NCBI GenBank assembly: GCA_963830385.1
Contig: CAWHMD010000004.1
Span: 611,748-675,747, forward strand
DNA: 64,000 bases
Origin: Bog-532 sp963830385
GTDB lineage: Bacteria > Actinomycetota > Actinomycetes > Streptosporangiales > Streptosporangiaceae
Reading direction: 5' to 3'
Part shown: piece by piece, positions 26,991 through 35,560 of the stretch
Layout of the letters: every line of letters starts with the position of its first letter
Position numbering within the stretch: the stretch's first letter is position 1
Translations under genes and position numbers: made by a program
Notes under the pieces: generated by a model
Told to the model about the DNA's origin: nothing
The model's input: only the letters and a program-made list of their open reading frames with translations
Databases searched by the model: none

Positions 26991-27121
26991 GCGGGGTGGC
27001 CGCCGTGCTTGGGCATGCCGGGGCACCAGTTGATGCCGTCGAGCTCGCAGTCGCCTTCGCACACCGGTGGCGGGCACCTGTGGTCGTGGGTTTCCGGGCA
27101 TCGCCGTGGTAATGCAGCCAT
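26987..27121 (-). CDS. 44-residue Cys/His-rich peptide coupled to the HD gene
   Basis: ATG 27121 to TGA 26987. The peptide has Cys and His pairs, PETHDHRCPPPVCEGDCELD then GINWCPGMPKHGGHPA, suggesting a small zinc-binding protein. Its stop overlaps the HD gene's GTG start by GTGA, a typical coupled-translation junction. It lies in a different frame from the long HD-frame extension, so one of the two readings is spurious. The Cys/His pattern favours this one. Confidence 0.5.
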   Translation of the reverse strand: MAALPRRCPETHDHRCPPPVCEGDCELDGINWCPGMPKHGGHPA

Positions 27122-27522
27122 TCGCCGCCACCCTTTCTCAGCTGGCTGACCCTTCTTGCCCGCTGATGGACCAGCGGGCTGGACGCACTTACTGTCCCGC
27201 GCGGCGCAGCTTCCGAGCCCTTAAGGATGTCTTACGAACACGCGGCTCCGCAGCCGCCACGACCACCGCAAAGGGTGACCAAGCTGCGGAAACAGGCTGG
27301 GTTTGCCCGTACCGAGCCTGCCGATATTGCCGGCGGCATTGCCGAAGAATGACCGTTGCGTCACCGGCATGCTGGCCGCCCCGCTACAACGGCACGCATG
27401 CACGCAGCACAACAGAGCCCCGGCCTGGTACCGCTCCGCCGGTGCCGGAACCACAAAGCTCAAGGACCGGGATACCACCGGGTTCAGGCGGTGGCGGATG
27501 GACGGTCAAGCGGTGATGAGCC
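27122..27522. other. Intergenic between divergent genes
   Basis: About 400 bp between the minus-strand HD operon and the plus-strand run of small genes, so promoters for both should lie here. No supported coding sequence; short frames on both strands lack domains. Confidence 0.4.
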
Positions 27523-27987
27523 ATGTCGGTTGAGCTGGATGTTGTCTGCCCGGCGGTGCCTGAGGCTGAGCAGGTCGCCCGGCTGGTGGGGCCGCTGATG
27601 TGCATGCTGTTGCGCCGGCCGGTGGTCCACGCGTTGATCGACGGCGACGGCGAGATGGGCTGGAAGCTGTTGTGGGACGGCACCTGCACGCTGGTCAGCG
27701 CCTGGCCGCCGGGGCTCCATGAGTGGGAGGACTGCTGGGATGTCGGAGTCGAGCTTGGTCAGCGGGGCATCGACTCGTCGCTGCTGCTGATGTACGTGAC
27801 CGCGGCGGCGATCGCCATCCTCGGCGGGGGCCGGATCATCGACGAAGCCAACCTGATCACCGGCGGTGACCTGTCTGGCCGGGAGAAGTCTGCCAGTGAC
27901 CTGCTGACCCTCGCCACCGGAGAGGGCTGGGACCGCTCGCCCCAGGACGTACTCGCCGCCCTCGGCAGCGACTCCTGGGGCGACTAA
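27523..27987 (+). CDS. Hypothetical protein, first of a small-gene operon
   Basis: 154 residues from ATG 27523. Acidic and soluble, with Trp-rich middle segments (MGWKLLWDGTCTLVSAWPPG and HEWEDCWDVGVELGQRG). No family recognised. It heads a run of five or six small same-strand genes with short gaps, one of which is an Imm7 immunity protein. Size and composition would suit an immunity-type protein, but that is inference from context. Confidence 0.6.
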   Translation: MSVELDVVCPAVPEAEQVARLVGPLMCMLLRRPVVHALIDGDGEMGWKLLWDGTCTLVSAWPPGLHEWEDCWDVGVELGQRGIDSSLLLMYVTAAAIAILGGGRIIDEANLITGGDLSGREKSASDLLTLATGEGWDRSPQDVLAALGSDSWGD

Positions 27988-27997
27988 CTCGAAGGCG

Positions 27998-28534
27998 ATG
28001 ATGGAGATGGAACTTCCCGAACCACTCCGGCCGGTGCTCGCGGTCTTGCAGCGCACCTATCCCGACGGCGTTCCGCGGCAGGATTACCGGCCGATGCTGA
28101 TCGTGCTCGGGGACCTGCTGTCGACCCGGAACCTGGCCCACGTGGTAGCCGAGTTCACCGGCGGTGAGGCCGTGGTCGTGGACAACGACGCGGCCGCCGC
28201 GCAGAGCATCAACCCTCCGTCCCTGCAGGAAAGAGCCCGGGTCCGGGCTGCCCTGGAAGCGCACGGCCTGGCTGACCTGTACGAGGAAGAGGTGCCCGGG
28301 GGCGGGTTCGGGGTCTTCGAGCTGGCGTTGCGCCAGCCGGGGCCCCGTGGCCTGAACCTGGCCGCGATGGTCAAGGCCAACCTGGACGCCGGGCAGGACC
28401 GCGACGATGCGCTCGCGTCGCTCACCCGGTTCCGTGTGGCCCTGGCCAGCGCCGGGCGGGAGGCGGACGAAGACGTTGTGCTCGAGGTGATGGACTATCT
28501 CGTCGGCTGGTGCAGCCCCCACATGAAGCTCTGA
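27998..28534 (+). CDS. Hypothetical protein, possibly DUF3349-like
   Basis: 178 residues from ATG 27998, 10 bp after the preceding gene. The N-terminus LRPVLAVLQRTYPDGVPRQD then YRPMLIVLGDLLS resembles the short actinobacterial DUF3349 family, which folds as a small helical domain. The second half (VPGGGFGVFELALRQPGPRG) is unrelated to anything I recall. Likely co-transcribed with its neighbours. Confidence 0.55.
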   Translation: MMEMELPEPLRPVLAVLQRTYPDGVPRQDYRPMLIVLGDLLSTRNLAHVVAEFTGGEAVVVDNDAAAAQSINPPSLQERARVRAALEAHGLADLYEEEVPGGGFGVFELALRQPGPRGLNLAAMVKANLDAGQDRDDALASLTRFRVALASAGREADEDVVLEVMDYLVGWCSPHMKL

Positions 28535-28603
28535 CATGGCACCCATCCATGCCGCGAACGAGAAAGCAGCCCAGCCAGCCGGATCAGGTAAAGGGGATAG
28601 CTG

Positions 28604-29023
28604 ATGCATGAATTTCATGCCTGGATCGGGCTGGGCGAGTCAGCGTTCGAACATGACGAAGGGCATTTGAAGGAAAAGCTGGACAGGCTCCACGACCTGG
28701 TGGCTGACTCGGTCTGGCACGATGCGGTGTTCGCGGTGCACAGTCTCAACGGTGGGTACTTCTTCACCGCGACCGGGCTGATCAACCGGCAGCGGGATGA
28801 AGGGGAACGGCTCAACTTGTTCCTGGCCACCATCGCGCGGCGGCTCCCCGGTTCCTACGGGCTGATCTACGAACGTGACGATGAGATGCCCGTCCCGTAC
28901 GGGCCCAACGGGTTCCGGGTCAAGGTCCTGGCCCGCGGCCAGATCACCGAACACCCCGACCCGTTCCTATCTCCGTGCGACCCGGTAATCGAAGACAACG
29001 CGGCGGACCTGGACCTGTGGTGA
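28604..29023 (+). CDS. Immunity protein 7 (Imm7) family
   Basis: 139 residues from ATG 28604. The sequence matches the Imm7 pattern: FHAWIGLGESAFEH at the start, NGGYFFTATGLINRQRDEG, RRLPGSYGLIYERDDEM and the terminal PDPFLSPCDPVIEDNAADLD. Imm7 proteins neutralise toxin domains of polymorphic toxin systems by binding them. No toxin gene is present here, so this is an orphan immunity gene that could protect against neighbours' toxins. Its TGA overlaps the next gene's GTG. Confidence 0.8.
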   Translation: MHEFHAWIGLGESAFEHDEGHLKEKLDRLHDLVADSVWHDAVFAVHSLNGGYFFTATGLINRQRDEGERLNLFLATIARRLPGSYGLIYERDDEMPVPYGPNGFRVKVLARGQITEHPDPFLSPCDPVIEDNAADLDLW

Positions 29024-29432
29024 AGCCCTACACCGGCATCAAGGGCCTGGAAGACATCTGGAGGAGTCCTACGTCCTCGCCATCACCGCCACACCCGGCC
29101 AGGTGACCTTCACAGTCGATTACGTGCTCACCGCTGAACACTCGCTCTACCAGCCGGAGCACCCGGGAGAGTACGCCTGCTTCCGGCGCGGAGAGCTCCG
29201 CTTCCAGGCGGTCAAGAACTTGTACTGGACGGGTCAGGGCCGGCCACCCGCTGAGGACGCGGACGGGGAAATTGACTACGGCCACATCGAGAGTTTCGGG
29301 TGGGAATCCTCCTACCAGCTGCACGGCGGCTGGGGATACATGGAGATCACCGGCGGCGACGTCCAGGTCACCATTGCCGAGGCCGGCAGCTCGCCGAACA
29401 GGGAAGCACAAGCGGCCAGGGTAGGCCGCTGA
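29020..29432 (+). pseudogene. Small conserved hypothetical, frameshifted near its start
   Basis: GTG 29020 overlaps the Imm7 stop (GTGA). The first frame reads VKPYTGIKGLEDIW, then one indel near 29058 is needed to enter EESYVLAITATPGQVTFTVD and YVLTAEHSLYQPEHPGEYAC. Intact parts include RRGELRFQAVKNLYWTGQG, EIDYGHIESFGWE and GGWGYMEITGGDVQVTI, a beta-rich small protein found in other actinobacteria. An internal GTG at 29103 could restart translation (109 residues). Probable immunity-type protein by context only. Confidence 0.6.
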
Positions 29433-29445
29433 CAGTGAGGCTGCC

Positions 29446-29952
29446 GTGGCCGGAACGGTAAGCGTGTCCGCCGATAGGCGTTGGTCGGTGTCGTCCGGGC
29501 TGTTCTACTGGGTGATCAACGACATCGCCCGCCATACGAGCGACGTTGAGCTGGCCAGGCACCTGGCCGAGATTGACCGGGAGAACCTGGGCTGGTTCGG
29601 GCTGGACGACATCACCCCGGATCAGCGGCGCGAGGTCCACCGCGTCATCGCCGAACGGCTCCTCTCTGACGGGGAGCGGGAGTTCACCGCGGACCTGGTC
29701 GCGCGGCAGAGCGCTCTTGGACTGCTGAAGGACCTGGTGACTATGGCCTCCGGCGCCCCGGAACCAGTGATCGTGGACATTCTGCGGGAGGAATTCGAGG
29801 CCTGGCGGCAGACGCTTCCGGTGTCAGCGGTAGCCAAGTTCGAAGAGTTTCCCCGGCCGGCGGGCGCGGGGCGAGCGGTGAGGGTGGCGGTCGAGGCGCT
29901 GCCCTGTATGGCCGAGGCCACGGTATGGGAACGGGTGAAGCCGATCTGGTGA
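29446..29952 (+). CDS. Hypothetical protein in the immunity-gene run
   Basis: 168 residues from GTG 29446. Helical, with SGLFYWVINDIARHTSDVEL and REVHRVIAERLLSDGEREFT. No family recognised. It is 13 bp after the previous reading frame and overlaps the next short frame by GTGA, so all are probably translated from one message. Confidence 0.6.
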   Translation: MAGTVSVSADRRWSVSSGLFYWVINDIARHTSDVELARHLAEIDRENLGWFGLDDITPDQRREVHRVIAERLLSDGEREFTADLVARQSALGLLKDLVTMASGAPEPVIVDILREEFEAWRQTLPVSAVAKFEEFPRPAGAGRAVRVAVEALPCMAEATVWERVKPIW

Positions 29953-30062
29953 GCGGCAACGTAGCCACCGGAAACATCAAACCCATCGAGCACATGGAGC
30001 TAACGACCCGCCTCGGCGTCCGCGGCCTGCTCGATGACCTGGCCTGGGCCGTCAGCAACTAA
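29949..30062 (+). CDS. 37-residue coupled small ORF
   Basis: GTG 29949 overlaps the TGA of the preceding gene. The peptide contains NVATGNIKPIEHMELTTRLG and ends LLDDLAWAVSN. It is either a genuine tail gene of the operon or the start of a truncated one; nothing recognisable follows. Confidence 0.35.
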   Translation: MSGNVATGNIKPIEHMELTTRLGVRGLLDDLAWAVSN

Positions 30063-30517
30063 ACCTCCCCGGCCCGCGCAATCGCTGCCGCACGGGACGA
30101 CTTACGCTCGAGGAGTTGTCTGTTCATCCTGCTCATCACCTCGGCGCAGGATGCGCAAGACCTCTATGCAGCGCTCACGGCGCTCCCTGTCTTTGGACAT
30201 GCTGGCAACAACTCCGGCTAGCAACACCACCATCGCCTGAGCCACATGCGGGAAGCTGCGGAGGACGACGAGCACGAGCGCAGTTGGGCCAGCAATACCG
30301 ATGACAGGTGCCGTGACAGATACAGACCTTTATTGCCGATGCCGATGGGGTGCAGGGATCAGATTTACCTGAACAATCGACCGGTTACCTGAATACCTGC
30401 ATGAACGATCGCGGTTCTGTCTGAACACCCCCGGCCGGCTGTTGACGCTGGGTGATACCGGGACGGCAGGCTTGGTTTCTGCCCAGGTGCCCGGTAGCGC
30501 GCGGGCCCGGTATGAGG
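30063..30517. other. Intergenic, nothing recognised
   Basis: 455 bp between the small-gene run and the convergent tetR gene. It has lower GC in the middle and no supported gene or clear terminator. Confidence 0.4.
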
Positions 30518-31099
30518 TCACCTCGTGCCGAGCAGCCGGAGCACGCCCTGGTGCACGGCGCGGGTTGCCTGCTCGATGGTCATCCTGCCTGCCTTGACCT
30601 CGTCCTCGGTGGCCCGGCCCATCGCCAGGCATGCCGACAGCAGCCAGTGCGCCGGGACCGTGTCGTCGAAGTCGCCGGTGGCCTGGCCGCGCCGGACGAT
30701 GTCCAGCATGCAGTCCAGGACCGGCGCGTGCCGATCAGCGTCCTTGCCGGAGTCGACGGCGGGTTGCAGCCACAGGAACGGGTAGCGGGCGGCGATCTGC
30801 CAGCCGGCATCCAGCAGCCGGGTCAGCGCCTGGGCGGGCGGTGCCTGGTCGAGGTCCACGCCGTCGAGGAGGCCGGCGAACTCCGCGGTTCCCCGCTCTA
30901 TGACGGCGTCGATCAGCGCGTCACGGGAGGGGAAGTGCGAATAGACGGTCTGCCTGCTGACCCCGGCGGTCCGCGCGATCTCGTCCATGGACGCGTCCGG
31001 CAGGCCGGCGAGCGTCCGGATCGCGGAGTCCAGAACCGCCGCGATGGACTGCCGCGCGTCCGACCGCTGCCTGCGCCTCCTGGCCTGCGCCTCCGCCAT
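30518..31099 (-). CDS. TetR-family repressor of the adjacent ABC exporter
   Basis: 193 residues from ATG 31099. The N-terminal helix-turn-helix is clear: MDEIARTAGVSRQTVYSHFP then SRDALIDAVIERG. The remaining helices form the ligand-binding dimer domain. It is divergent from an ABC exporter operon with a 52-bp gap that holds the palindrome TTGACAGTTTTGTCAA, the expected operator. It probably represses both directions until an exported drug-like molecule binds. Confidence 0.88.
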   Translation of the reverse strand: MAEAQARRRRQRSDARQSIAAVLDSAIRTLAGLPDASMDEIARTAGVSRQTVYSHFPSRDALIDAVIERGTAEFAGLLDGVDLDQAPPAQALTRLLDAGWQIAARYPFLWLQPAVDSGKDADRHAPVLDCMLDIVRRGQATGDFDDTVPAHWLLSACLAMGRATEDEVKAGRMTIEQATRAVHQGVLRLLGTR

Positions 31100-31113
31100 G
31101 CCTCACCTTATTC

Positions 31114-31129
31114 TTGACAGTTTTGTCAA
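31114..31129. promoter_or_regulatory. TetR-type operator palindrome
   Basis: TTGACA-GTTT-TGTCAA, perfect 6-bp arms with a 4-bp centre, in the short divergent promoter between tetR and the ABC ATPase gene. The left arm also serves as a -35 hexamer for the exporter. A further TTGACA lies at 31143-31148. Confidence 0.75.
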
Positions 31130-31151
31130 AGATAACTTAGCCTTGACAACC

Positions 31152-31910
31152 ATGTATGAGAAAAGATACCCGGTCGCCGTCGAGGCCGAGGGGCTGCGGA
31201 AGCGGTTCGGCGCCACCGAGGCGCTGCGCGGCCTGGACCTGACGGTCGCCGCGGGAACCATCTGCGGGCTGCTCGGCCCCAACGGCGCGGGCAAGACCAC
31301 CACCATCCGCATCCTCGCCACCCTGCTGCGGCCCGACGGCGGGAACGCCGCCGTGCTCGGCCACGACGTCGTGCGCGAGGCAGCCGCGGTGCGCCGCCGG
31401 ATCGCGCTGGCCGGCCAGGCCGCCACCGTCGATGAGGATCTCACCGGCCGGGAGAACCTGGTGTTCCTCGGCCGGCTGTCCGGGCTGTCCCGCGGCGGCG
31501 CGCGGGCACGTGCCGCCGGGCTGCTGGAGGCCTTCGGCCTCGCGGGCGCCGGCGGCAGGCAGGTGAAGGCGTATTCCGGCGGGATGCGCCGCCGCCTCGA
31601 CCTCGCCGCGAGCTTCCTCGTCCCGGCCGACCTGTACTTCCTGGACGAGCCGACCACCGGCCTGGACCCCGCCGCGCGCGCCCAGGTCTGGCAGATCGTC
31701 CGCGCGGCGGCGGACTCCGGGTCGACGGTGCTGCTCACCACCCAGTACCTGGAAGAAGCCGACCGGCTCGCGGACCGGGTCGCGGTCATCGGCCACGGCA
31801 CCGTGCTCGCCGAGGGCACCCCCGCCGGACTGAAAGCCGACATGGGCAAGGGCACCCTGGATGAGGTCTTCCTCGCGCTCACCCAGGAAACGGAAGGAAG
31901 CGCGGCATGA
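31152..31910 (+). CDS. ABC exporter ATP-binding protein, DrrA-like
   Basis: 252 residues from ATG 31152. Walker A GLLGPNGAGKTTTIRILATL, signature AYSGGMRRRLDLA, Walker B LYFLDEPTTGLDP and the switch region LLTTQYLEEADRLADRV are intact. The short C-terminal extension (GTPAGLKADMGKGTLDEVFL) is the DrrA-type regulatory tail. It powers the permease encoded 4 bp overlapping downstream, exporting a hydrophobic drug, lipid or natural product. Confidence 0.93.
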   Translation: MYEKRYPVAVEAEGLRKRFGATEALRGLDLTVAAGTICGLLGPNGAGKTTTIRILATLLRPDGGNAAVLGHDVVREAAAVRRRIALAGQAATVDEDLTGRENLVFLGRLSGLSRGGARARAAGLLEAFGLAGAGGRQVKAYSGGMRRRLDLAASFLVPADLYFLDEPTTGLDPAARAQVWQIVRAAADSGSTVLLTTQYLEEADRLADRVAVIGHGTVLAEGTPAGLKADMGKGTLDEVFLALTQETEGSAA

Positions 31911-32701
31911 CCGTGATCATCACCGGCAGCATCCGGCCGGAACCGCCCGGCGCGCTGACCACCACGCTCGCGTTCGGCTACCGGGCGCTGCTGAAGATCA
32001 GGCACGTCCCCGAGCAGCTCTTCGACGTGATCGCCATCCCGGTCGTGTTCACGCTGATGTTCACCTACCTGTTCGGCGGCGCGCTGGCCGGCTCACCCGT
32101 CCGGTACCTGCCGTTCCTGCTGCCCGGCACGCTGGTCATGGCCGTGCTCCTGGTCAGCATGTACGCAGGGATCAGCCTCAACACCGACGTGGCCAAGGGG
32201 ATCACCAGCCGGTTCCGGTCGCTGCCCGTCTGGCGCCCCGCACCGGTCGCCGGCGCGGTCCTCGGCGACGTGGCCCGCTACCTGATCGCCGCCGGGCTGG
32301 TCACCGTCCTCGGCCTGGTCATGGGCTACCGGCCGCCCGGCGGCGCGCCCGGCGTGCTGGCCGGGATCGGGCTGCTGCTCGTCTTCGCGCTGTGCCTGTC
32401 CTGGGCATGGACCGCGCTCGGCCTGACACTGCGCACCCCGCAGGCCGTGATGAGCACCGGCACCGTGGTGCTGTTCCCGCTCACCCTGGCCAGCAACGTG
32501 TTCGTCCAGCCCCGGACCATGCCCGGGTGGCTGCAGGCCTTCGTCCGGGTCAACCCGGTCAGCCACCTGGTCACCGCCGAACGCGGCCTGCTGGCCGGCC
32601 ACCCACCGGCCGGCCAGATCACGTGGGTGCTGCTCGCCGCCGCGGCCCTGCTCACGGTCTTCGCCCCACTCACCGGATACCTCTACGCCCAGCGCGCCTG
32701 A
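31907..32701 (+). CDS. ABC-2 type exporter permease, DrrB-like
   Basis: 264 residues from ATG 31907, overlapping the ATPase stop by ATGA. About six transmembrane segments (around residues 45-65, 70-90, 125-150, 155-180, 185-205, 235-260). It contains the ABC-2 signature VNPVSHLVTAERGLL near residue 210. It would form a homodimeric export channel with the DrrA-like ATPase under TetR control. Confidence 0.9.
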   Translation: MTVIITGSIRPEPPGALTTTLAFGYRALLKIRHVPEQLFDVIAIPVVFTLMFTYLFGGALAGSPVRYLPFLLPGTLVMAVLLVSMYAGISLNTDVAKGITSRFRSLPVWRPAPVAGAVLGDVARYLIAAGLVTVLGLVMGYRPPGGAPGVLAGIGLLLVFALCLSWAWTALGLTLRTPQAVMSTGTVVLFPLTLASNVFVQPRTMPGWLQAFVRVNPVSHLVTAERGLLAGHPPAGQITWVLLAAAALLTVFAPLTGYLYAQRA

Positions 32702-32952
32702 TGACCCAGCTCCGCCGCCCCACCACGACAGCCACCCGCCAGGTCGCCCGGTGCTCGAATCACCAGCACAGTCCCGAGGCCAAAGGCACCAACCACGCAC
32801 CGCGACCATGACGGCAGCCGCGATCGTTCACTTAGCTGACGGCCGGCCCAGCACAGACTGCTCAACCCCGAACTCCCGGCTCCGAGTGCTCAGGTTCCCA
32901 TGATCCCCACATCGGGGCTGACAGGTGCCGGTTCCGGCGGCATGCACCGTAT

Positions 32953-33425
32953 ATGAGGTACGCGCAGGGCGGCGGGTTAACCGCAGAGGGCCGCCGGCGT
33001 CGGGAGCTGATCCGGCTGACGGCCGCGGAGAAGTTCGAACAGCGGGTCCCGGCCGCGGAGATCACCGCTCAGCTGCGGGTGTCCGAGCGGCCGGTGCACC
33101 GGTGGCGGCAGGCCGCCCGGTGCCGGCTGGACCGGGACCAGCTGGCGGAGCTGGACCGGGTGCTGGACGCCCGCCCGGCGGCATCGGGCTGGGCCGACCA
33201 GCGGTGGACGCTGGCCCGGATCCGGGACCTGATCACCGCAAAGTTCAAGGTACGGTACACGATCCCCGGGATCTGGCACCTGCTGCGCCGCCGGGGCTGG
33301 AGCTGCCAGCTGGGCGCCCGCCGCGCCGCCGGGCGGGACGACGGCGCCATCGAGGTGTGGCGGAAGGAGACCTGGCCGCGGGTAAAAGAACGCGGCGGCC
33401 CTCGGCGGCTGGATCGTCTTCGAGT
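32953..33425 (+). pseudogene. IS630-family transposase, N-terminal fragment
   Basis: MRYAQGGGLTAEGRRRREL, LRVSERPVHRWRQAA and WADQRWTLARIRDLITAKF match the helix-turn-helix half of a second IS630 type, different from that at 17.2 kb. A linker normally present between the two helix-turn-helix parts is deleted. The frame falters after WPRVKERGG; the other frame reads GGWIVFE, where the DDE domain would begin, then changes into recombinase-partner DNA at about 33425. Only one end of the element is here. Confidence 0.7.
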
Positions 33426-33712
33426 TGCGCCGTGAGGCGTTGTGGTTCGAGTGGAGGTGAAAGACCTTCCAGGTAGGCCGTCATGGCCGCGGCGATCGCG
33501 GGAGTGATGCCGTCGAGCCGGTCCGCGAACGGCACCGGTTTCGGCCCGGAATCCGGCGGAACGGCCAGGATGCCGAGGTGGAACAGGACCCGGTGGGTGA
33601 AGCTGATCCCGGACTGGTAGTGCCGCCAGCCGTTCCCGGTGCGCTGCTCGCGTTCGCGGCAGGCGGCGGCGAGCTCGTCCAGGTCGGCGGTGACAGCGGC
33701 CGTGCCGGTCAC
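33426..33712 (-). pseudogene. Second recombinase-like gene, truncated
   Basis: GTG 33712 overlaps the TGA of the upstream integrase (GTGA). It reads ADLDELAAACREREQRTGNG, FHLGILAVPPDSGPKPVPFA and AMTAYLEGLSPPLEPQRLTA, resembling the N-terminal region of the second, larger recombinase often paired with the 33709 type. It ends after QLEDD where the IS630 fragment begins, so the catalytic half is lost. Confidence 0.6.
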
Positions 33713-34752
33713 CACCCTTCGGTTGTGGCGAGTGGGTGGGGCTCGCCGGTCAGCGCGGCCAGGGCGGCGGCCACCTCGGCGAGGCTGGCGCGGACGTAGC
33801 TCGCGGTGGCGCCGGCCTCGCCACTGGAGTCGGTGTGGCCGGCGTAGGCGCGGGCGACGGCGTAGCCGAAGTTCCGCTCGACCCAGGTCAGGGTGGTGTG
33901 CCGGATCCAGTGGGTGCTGATCTGCTGGGTCCGCACCCAGGGCAAGTGTCGACCCAGGCGGGTCCACAGGTGGTCATAGCGGCGGGAGGTGATTGGCCGC
34001 CCGCTGTTGTACCGCAGCAGCTGTCCGTCCGGCGGGGCGTGCCGCTCCCGGGCGTGCTCGACGAGGCGGCTCACCAAGGTGGGGGAGACCGGCTGCCAGC
34101 GGACCGTCTCGCCTTTTTCCCGCAGCCGGATCAGGCACTGGTCGGGGTCCAGATCATCCGGGCGCAGGGCCAGGGCGCCGCCGCGGCGGCAGGCGGTCTC
34201 GGTGTGCAGCCGCAGCAGCAGCGTGTCCAGCGCCGGGTCATCGCCGGTGGCCGCGGCGGCCTGGTTGATTTCCGCCAGCCGCGTGCCGGGCAGGGCCCGC
34301 CCGGTGGAGGGCAGGCGCCGCGGCTTGGCCACCTTCCGGGCCGGGTTGTCGGCCGCGGCGATCAGGCCGTCCTCCACGGCGCGCTGGTACAGGCAGCGCA
34401 GCGCCGCCACCAGGTGCTCCTCGGCGCTGCGGCCGCCGCGGGCGTTGCGGCGGGCCACCACGTGGGTCTTGACGTAGGCCATCAGCTGCCGGATCTCCGA
34501 CGGCGTCGGCTCGTCCAGGCGGCGGCCGCCCCAGTGCTCGATGACCCGGTTCCAGTACGAGCCGTACGCCCGCCGGGTCCCGGTGCTGACCGCCGCCGCC
34601 ACCACCGGGACGTAGGCGGCGAACGTCGGCACCGGCTTCCGGGGCGGGGGGATGGCGGCCAGGTCCGCCGGGGACAGGCCCATCCGCGCCAGCACCAGCA
34701 GCGCCGCCTCCACCGCGGCCTGCCGGGAGGCCTCCGGGCTGACCGCGGTCAT
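33709..34752 (-). CDS. Tyrosine recombinase next to tRNA-Leu
   Basis: 347 residues from ATG 34752. An N-terminal SAM-like domain with TRRAYGSYWNRVIEHWGG, then the catalytic domain: Arg in ETACRRGGALALRPDDLD, HxxR in STHWIRHTTLTWVE, His in RAYAGHTDSSGE and the Tyr nucleophile in ATASYVRASLAEV. All catalytic residues are present. It lies about 560 bp from tRNA-Leu, the classical position for an island integrase, but no att repeat was found in the window. It overlaps the AbrB gene by 4 bp and its partner by 4 bp. Confidence 0.88.
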   Translation of the reverse strand: MTAVSPEASRQAAVEAALLVLARMGLSPADLAAIPPPRKPVPTFAAYVPVVAAAVSTGTRRAYGSYWNRVIEHWGGRRLDEPTPSEIRQLMAYVKTHVVARRNARGGRSAEEHLVAALRCLYQRAVEDGLIAAADNPARKVAKPRRLPSTGRALPGTRLAEINQAAAATGDDPALDTLLLRLHTETACRRGGALALRPDDLDPDQCLIRLREKGETVRWQPVSPTLVSRLVEHARERHAPPDGQLLRYNSGRPITSRRYDHLWTRLGRHLPWVRTQQISTHWIRHTTLTWVERNFGYAVARAYAGHTDSSGEAGATASYVRASLAEVAAALAALTGEPHPLATTEGW

Positions 34753-35207
34753 GGCTGCCTCCCGTCCCCGCTGGGCACGGGGGCGTGCGCCCGCAGCGCC
34801 CGGTCCACCACCGCGAACGAGTACGCGGCTAGCAGGTCCTCACCAGGGGAGGCAGCCAGCAGTACATGGTCACCGGCCCGCAGCCCGCAGCGGCTGCGCA
34901 GCGCGGCCGGGATCACGATGTAGGGCCTGATCGGCACGGTTACCATGCCGCCCGGGTCGCGCCGCGCGATTATCACCCCGGCCTCGGCGGTCAGCGTCAG
35001 CCGGTCACCGCCGCGCCAGCCCAGCGCGGCGATCGTCGCCCGGTCCGCGACCCGGCCAGAAGCATCGATCCGGCCGAACCCGTAGACCACCTCCGGCCGG
35101 CCCGGCAGGCTAGCCAGCGGCATCGGACGGCCTGGACCGGGCGCTCCCTGCCGACGGCGGCCGGGGCTGGCACCCGGGATGACAGGAGCAACAGGCCCGG
35201 CAGTCAT
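34749..35207 (-). CDS. AbrB/SpoVT-type DNA-binding protein
   Basis: 152 residues from ATG 35207 with GGAGG upstream. The central swapped-hairpin motif appears as TVPIRPYIVIPAALRSRCGL followed by RAGDHVLLAASPGEDL. An N-terminal part, YGFGRIDASGRVADRATI, looks like a second degenerate copy. Such proteins bind DNA as dimers. Being coupled to the recombinase (4-bp overlap), it is probably a regulator or accessory factor of recombination. Confidence 0.75.
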   Translation of the reverse strand: MTAGPVAPVIPGASPGRRRQGAPGPGRPMPLASLPGRPEVVYGFGRIDASGRVADRATIAALGWRGGDRLTLTAEAGVIIARRDPGGMVTVPIRPYIVIPAALRSRCGLRAGDHVLLAASPGEDLLAAYSFAVVDRALRAHAPVPSGDGRQP

Positions 35208-35315
35208 GGCCGCCTCCCGCACAGGAGGCGCCGGGACCCGGGGCGGTCGTAAGGACCGGCCGCCCGGCATGCGTGTTCGAGCAGTGCGTGGTTTCGGGGA
35301 AATCGCACCGAAATT

Positions 35316-35403
35316 TGTGTCCGAGGGGGGACTTGAACCCCCATGCCCCTTTCAGGGCACTAGCACCTCAAGCTAGCGCGTCTGCCTATTCCGCCACCCG
35401 GAC
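35316..35403 (-). tRNA. tRNA-Leu (anticodon GAG)
   Basis: Read on the minus strand: acceptor GTCCGGG pairs with CTCGGAC; the anticodon loop TTGAGGT has anticodon GAG, on a stem GCTAGC/GCTAGT; there is a long variable arm (class II) and a T loop GTTCAAGTC. CCA is not encoded. It marks the boundary between the accessory left part and the core genes, and is the likely integration site used by the nearby recombinase. Confidence 0.93.
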
Positions 35404-35560
35404 GTTGCCGTGGGCGTCACCGCCTCGGCCGGAACACGATAGCAAATCCGCGGCCTCACAGCTAAGAGACCAGAGTACCGCCTGTACCGCACCGGGCCCA
35501 CCACGCCGCCGCACCCTCCCGGGCCGGTTTGAGGACCAGGGCAAGTGGGACGATACGGGG

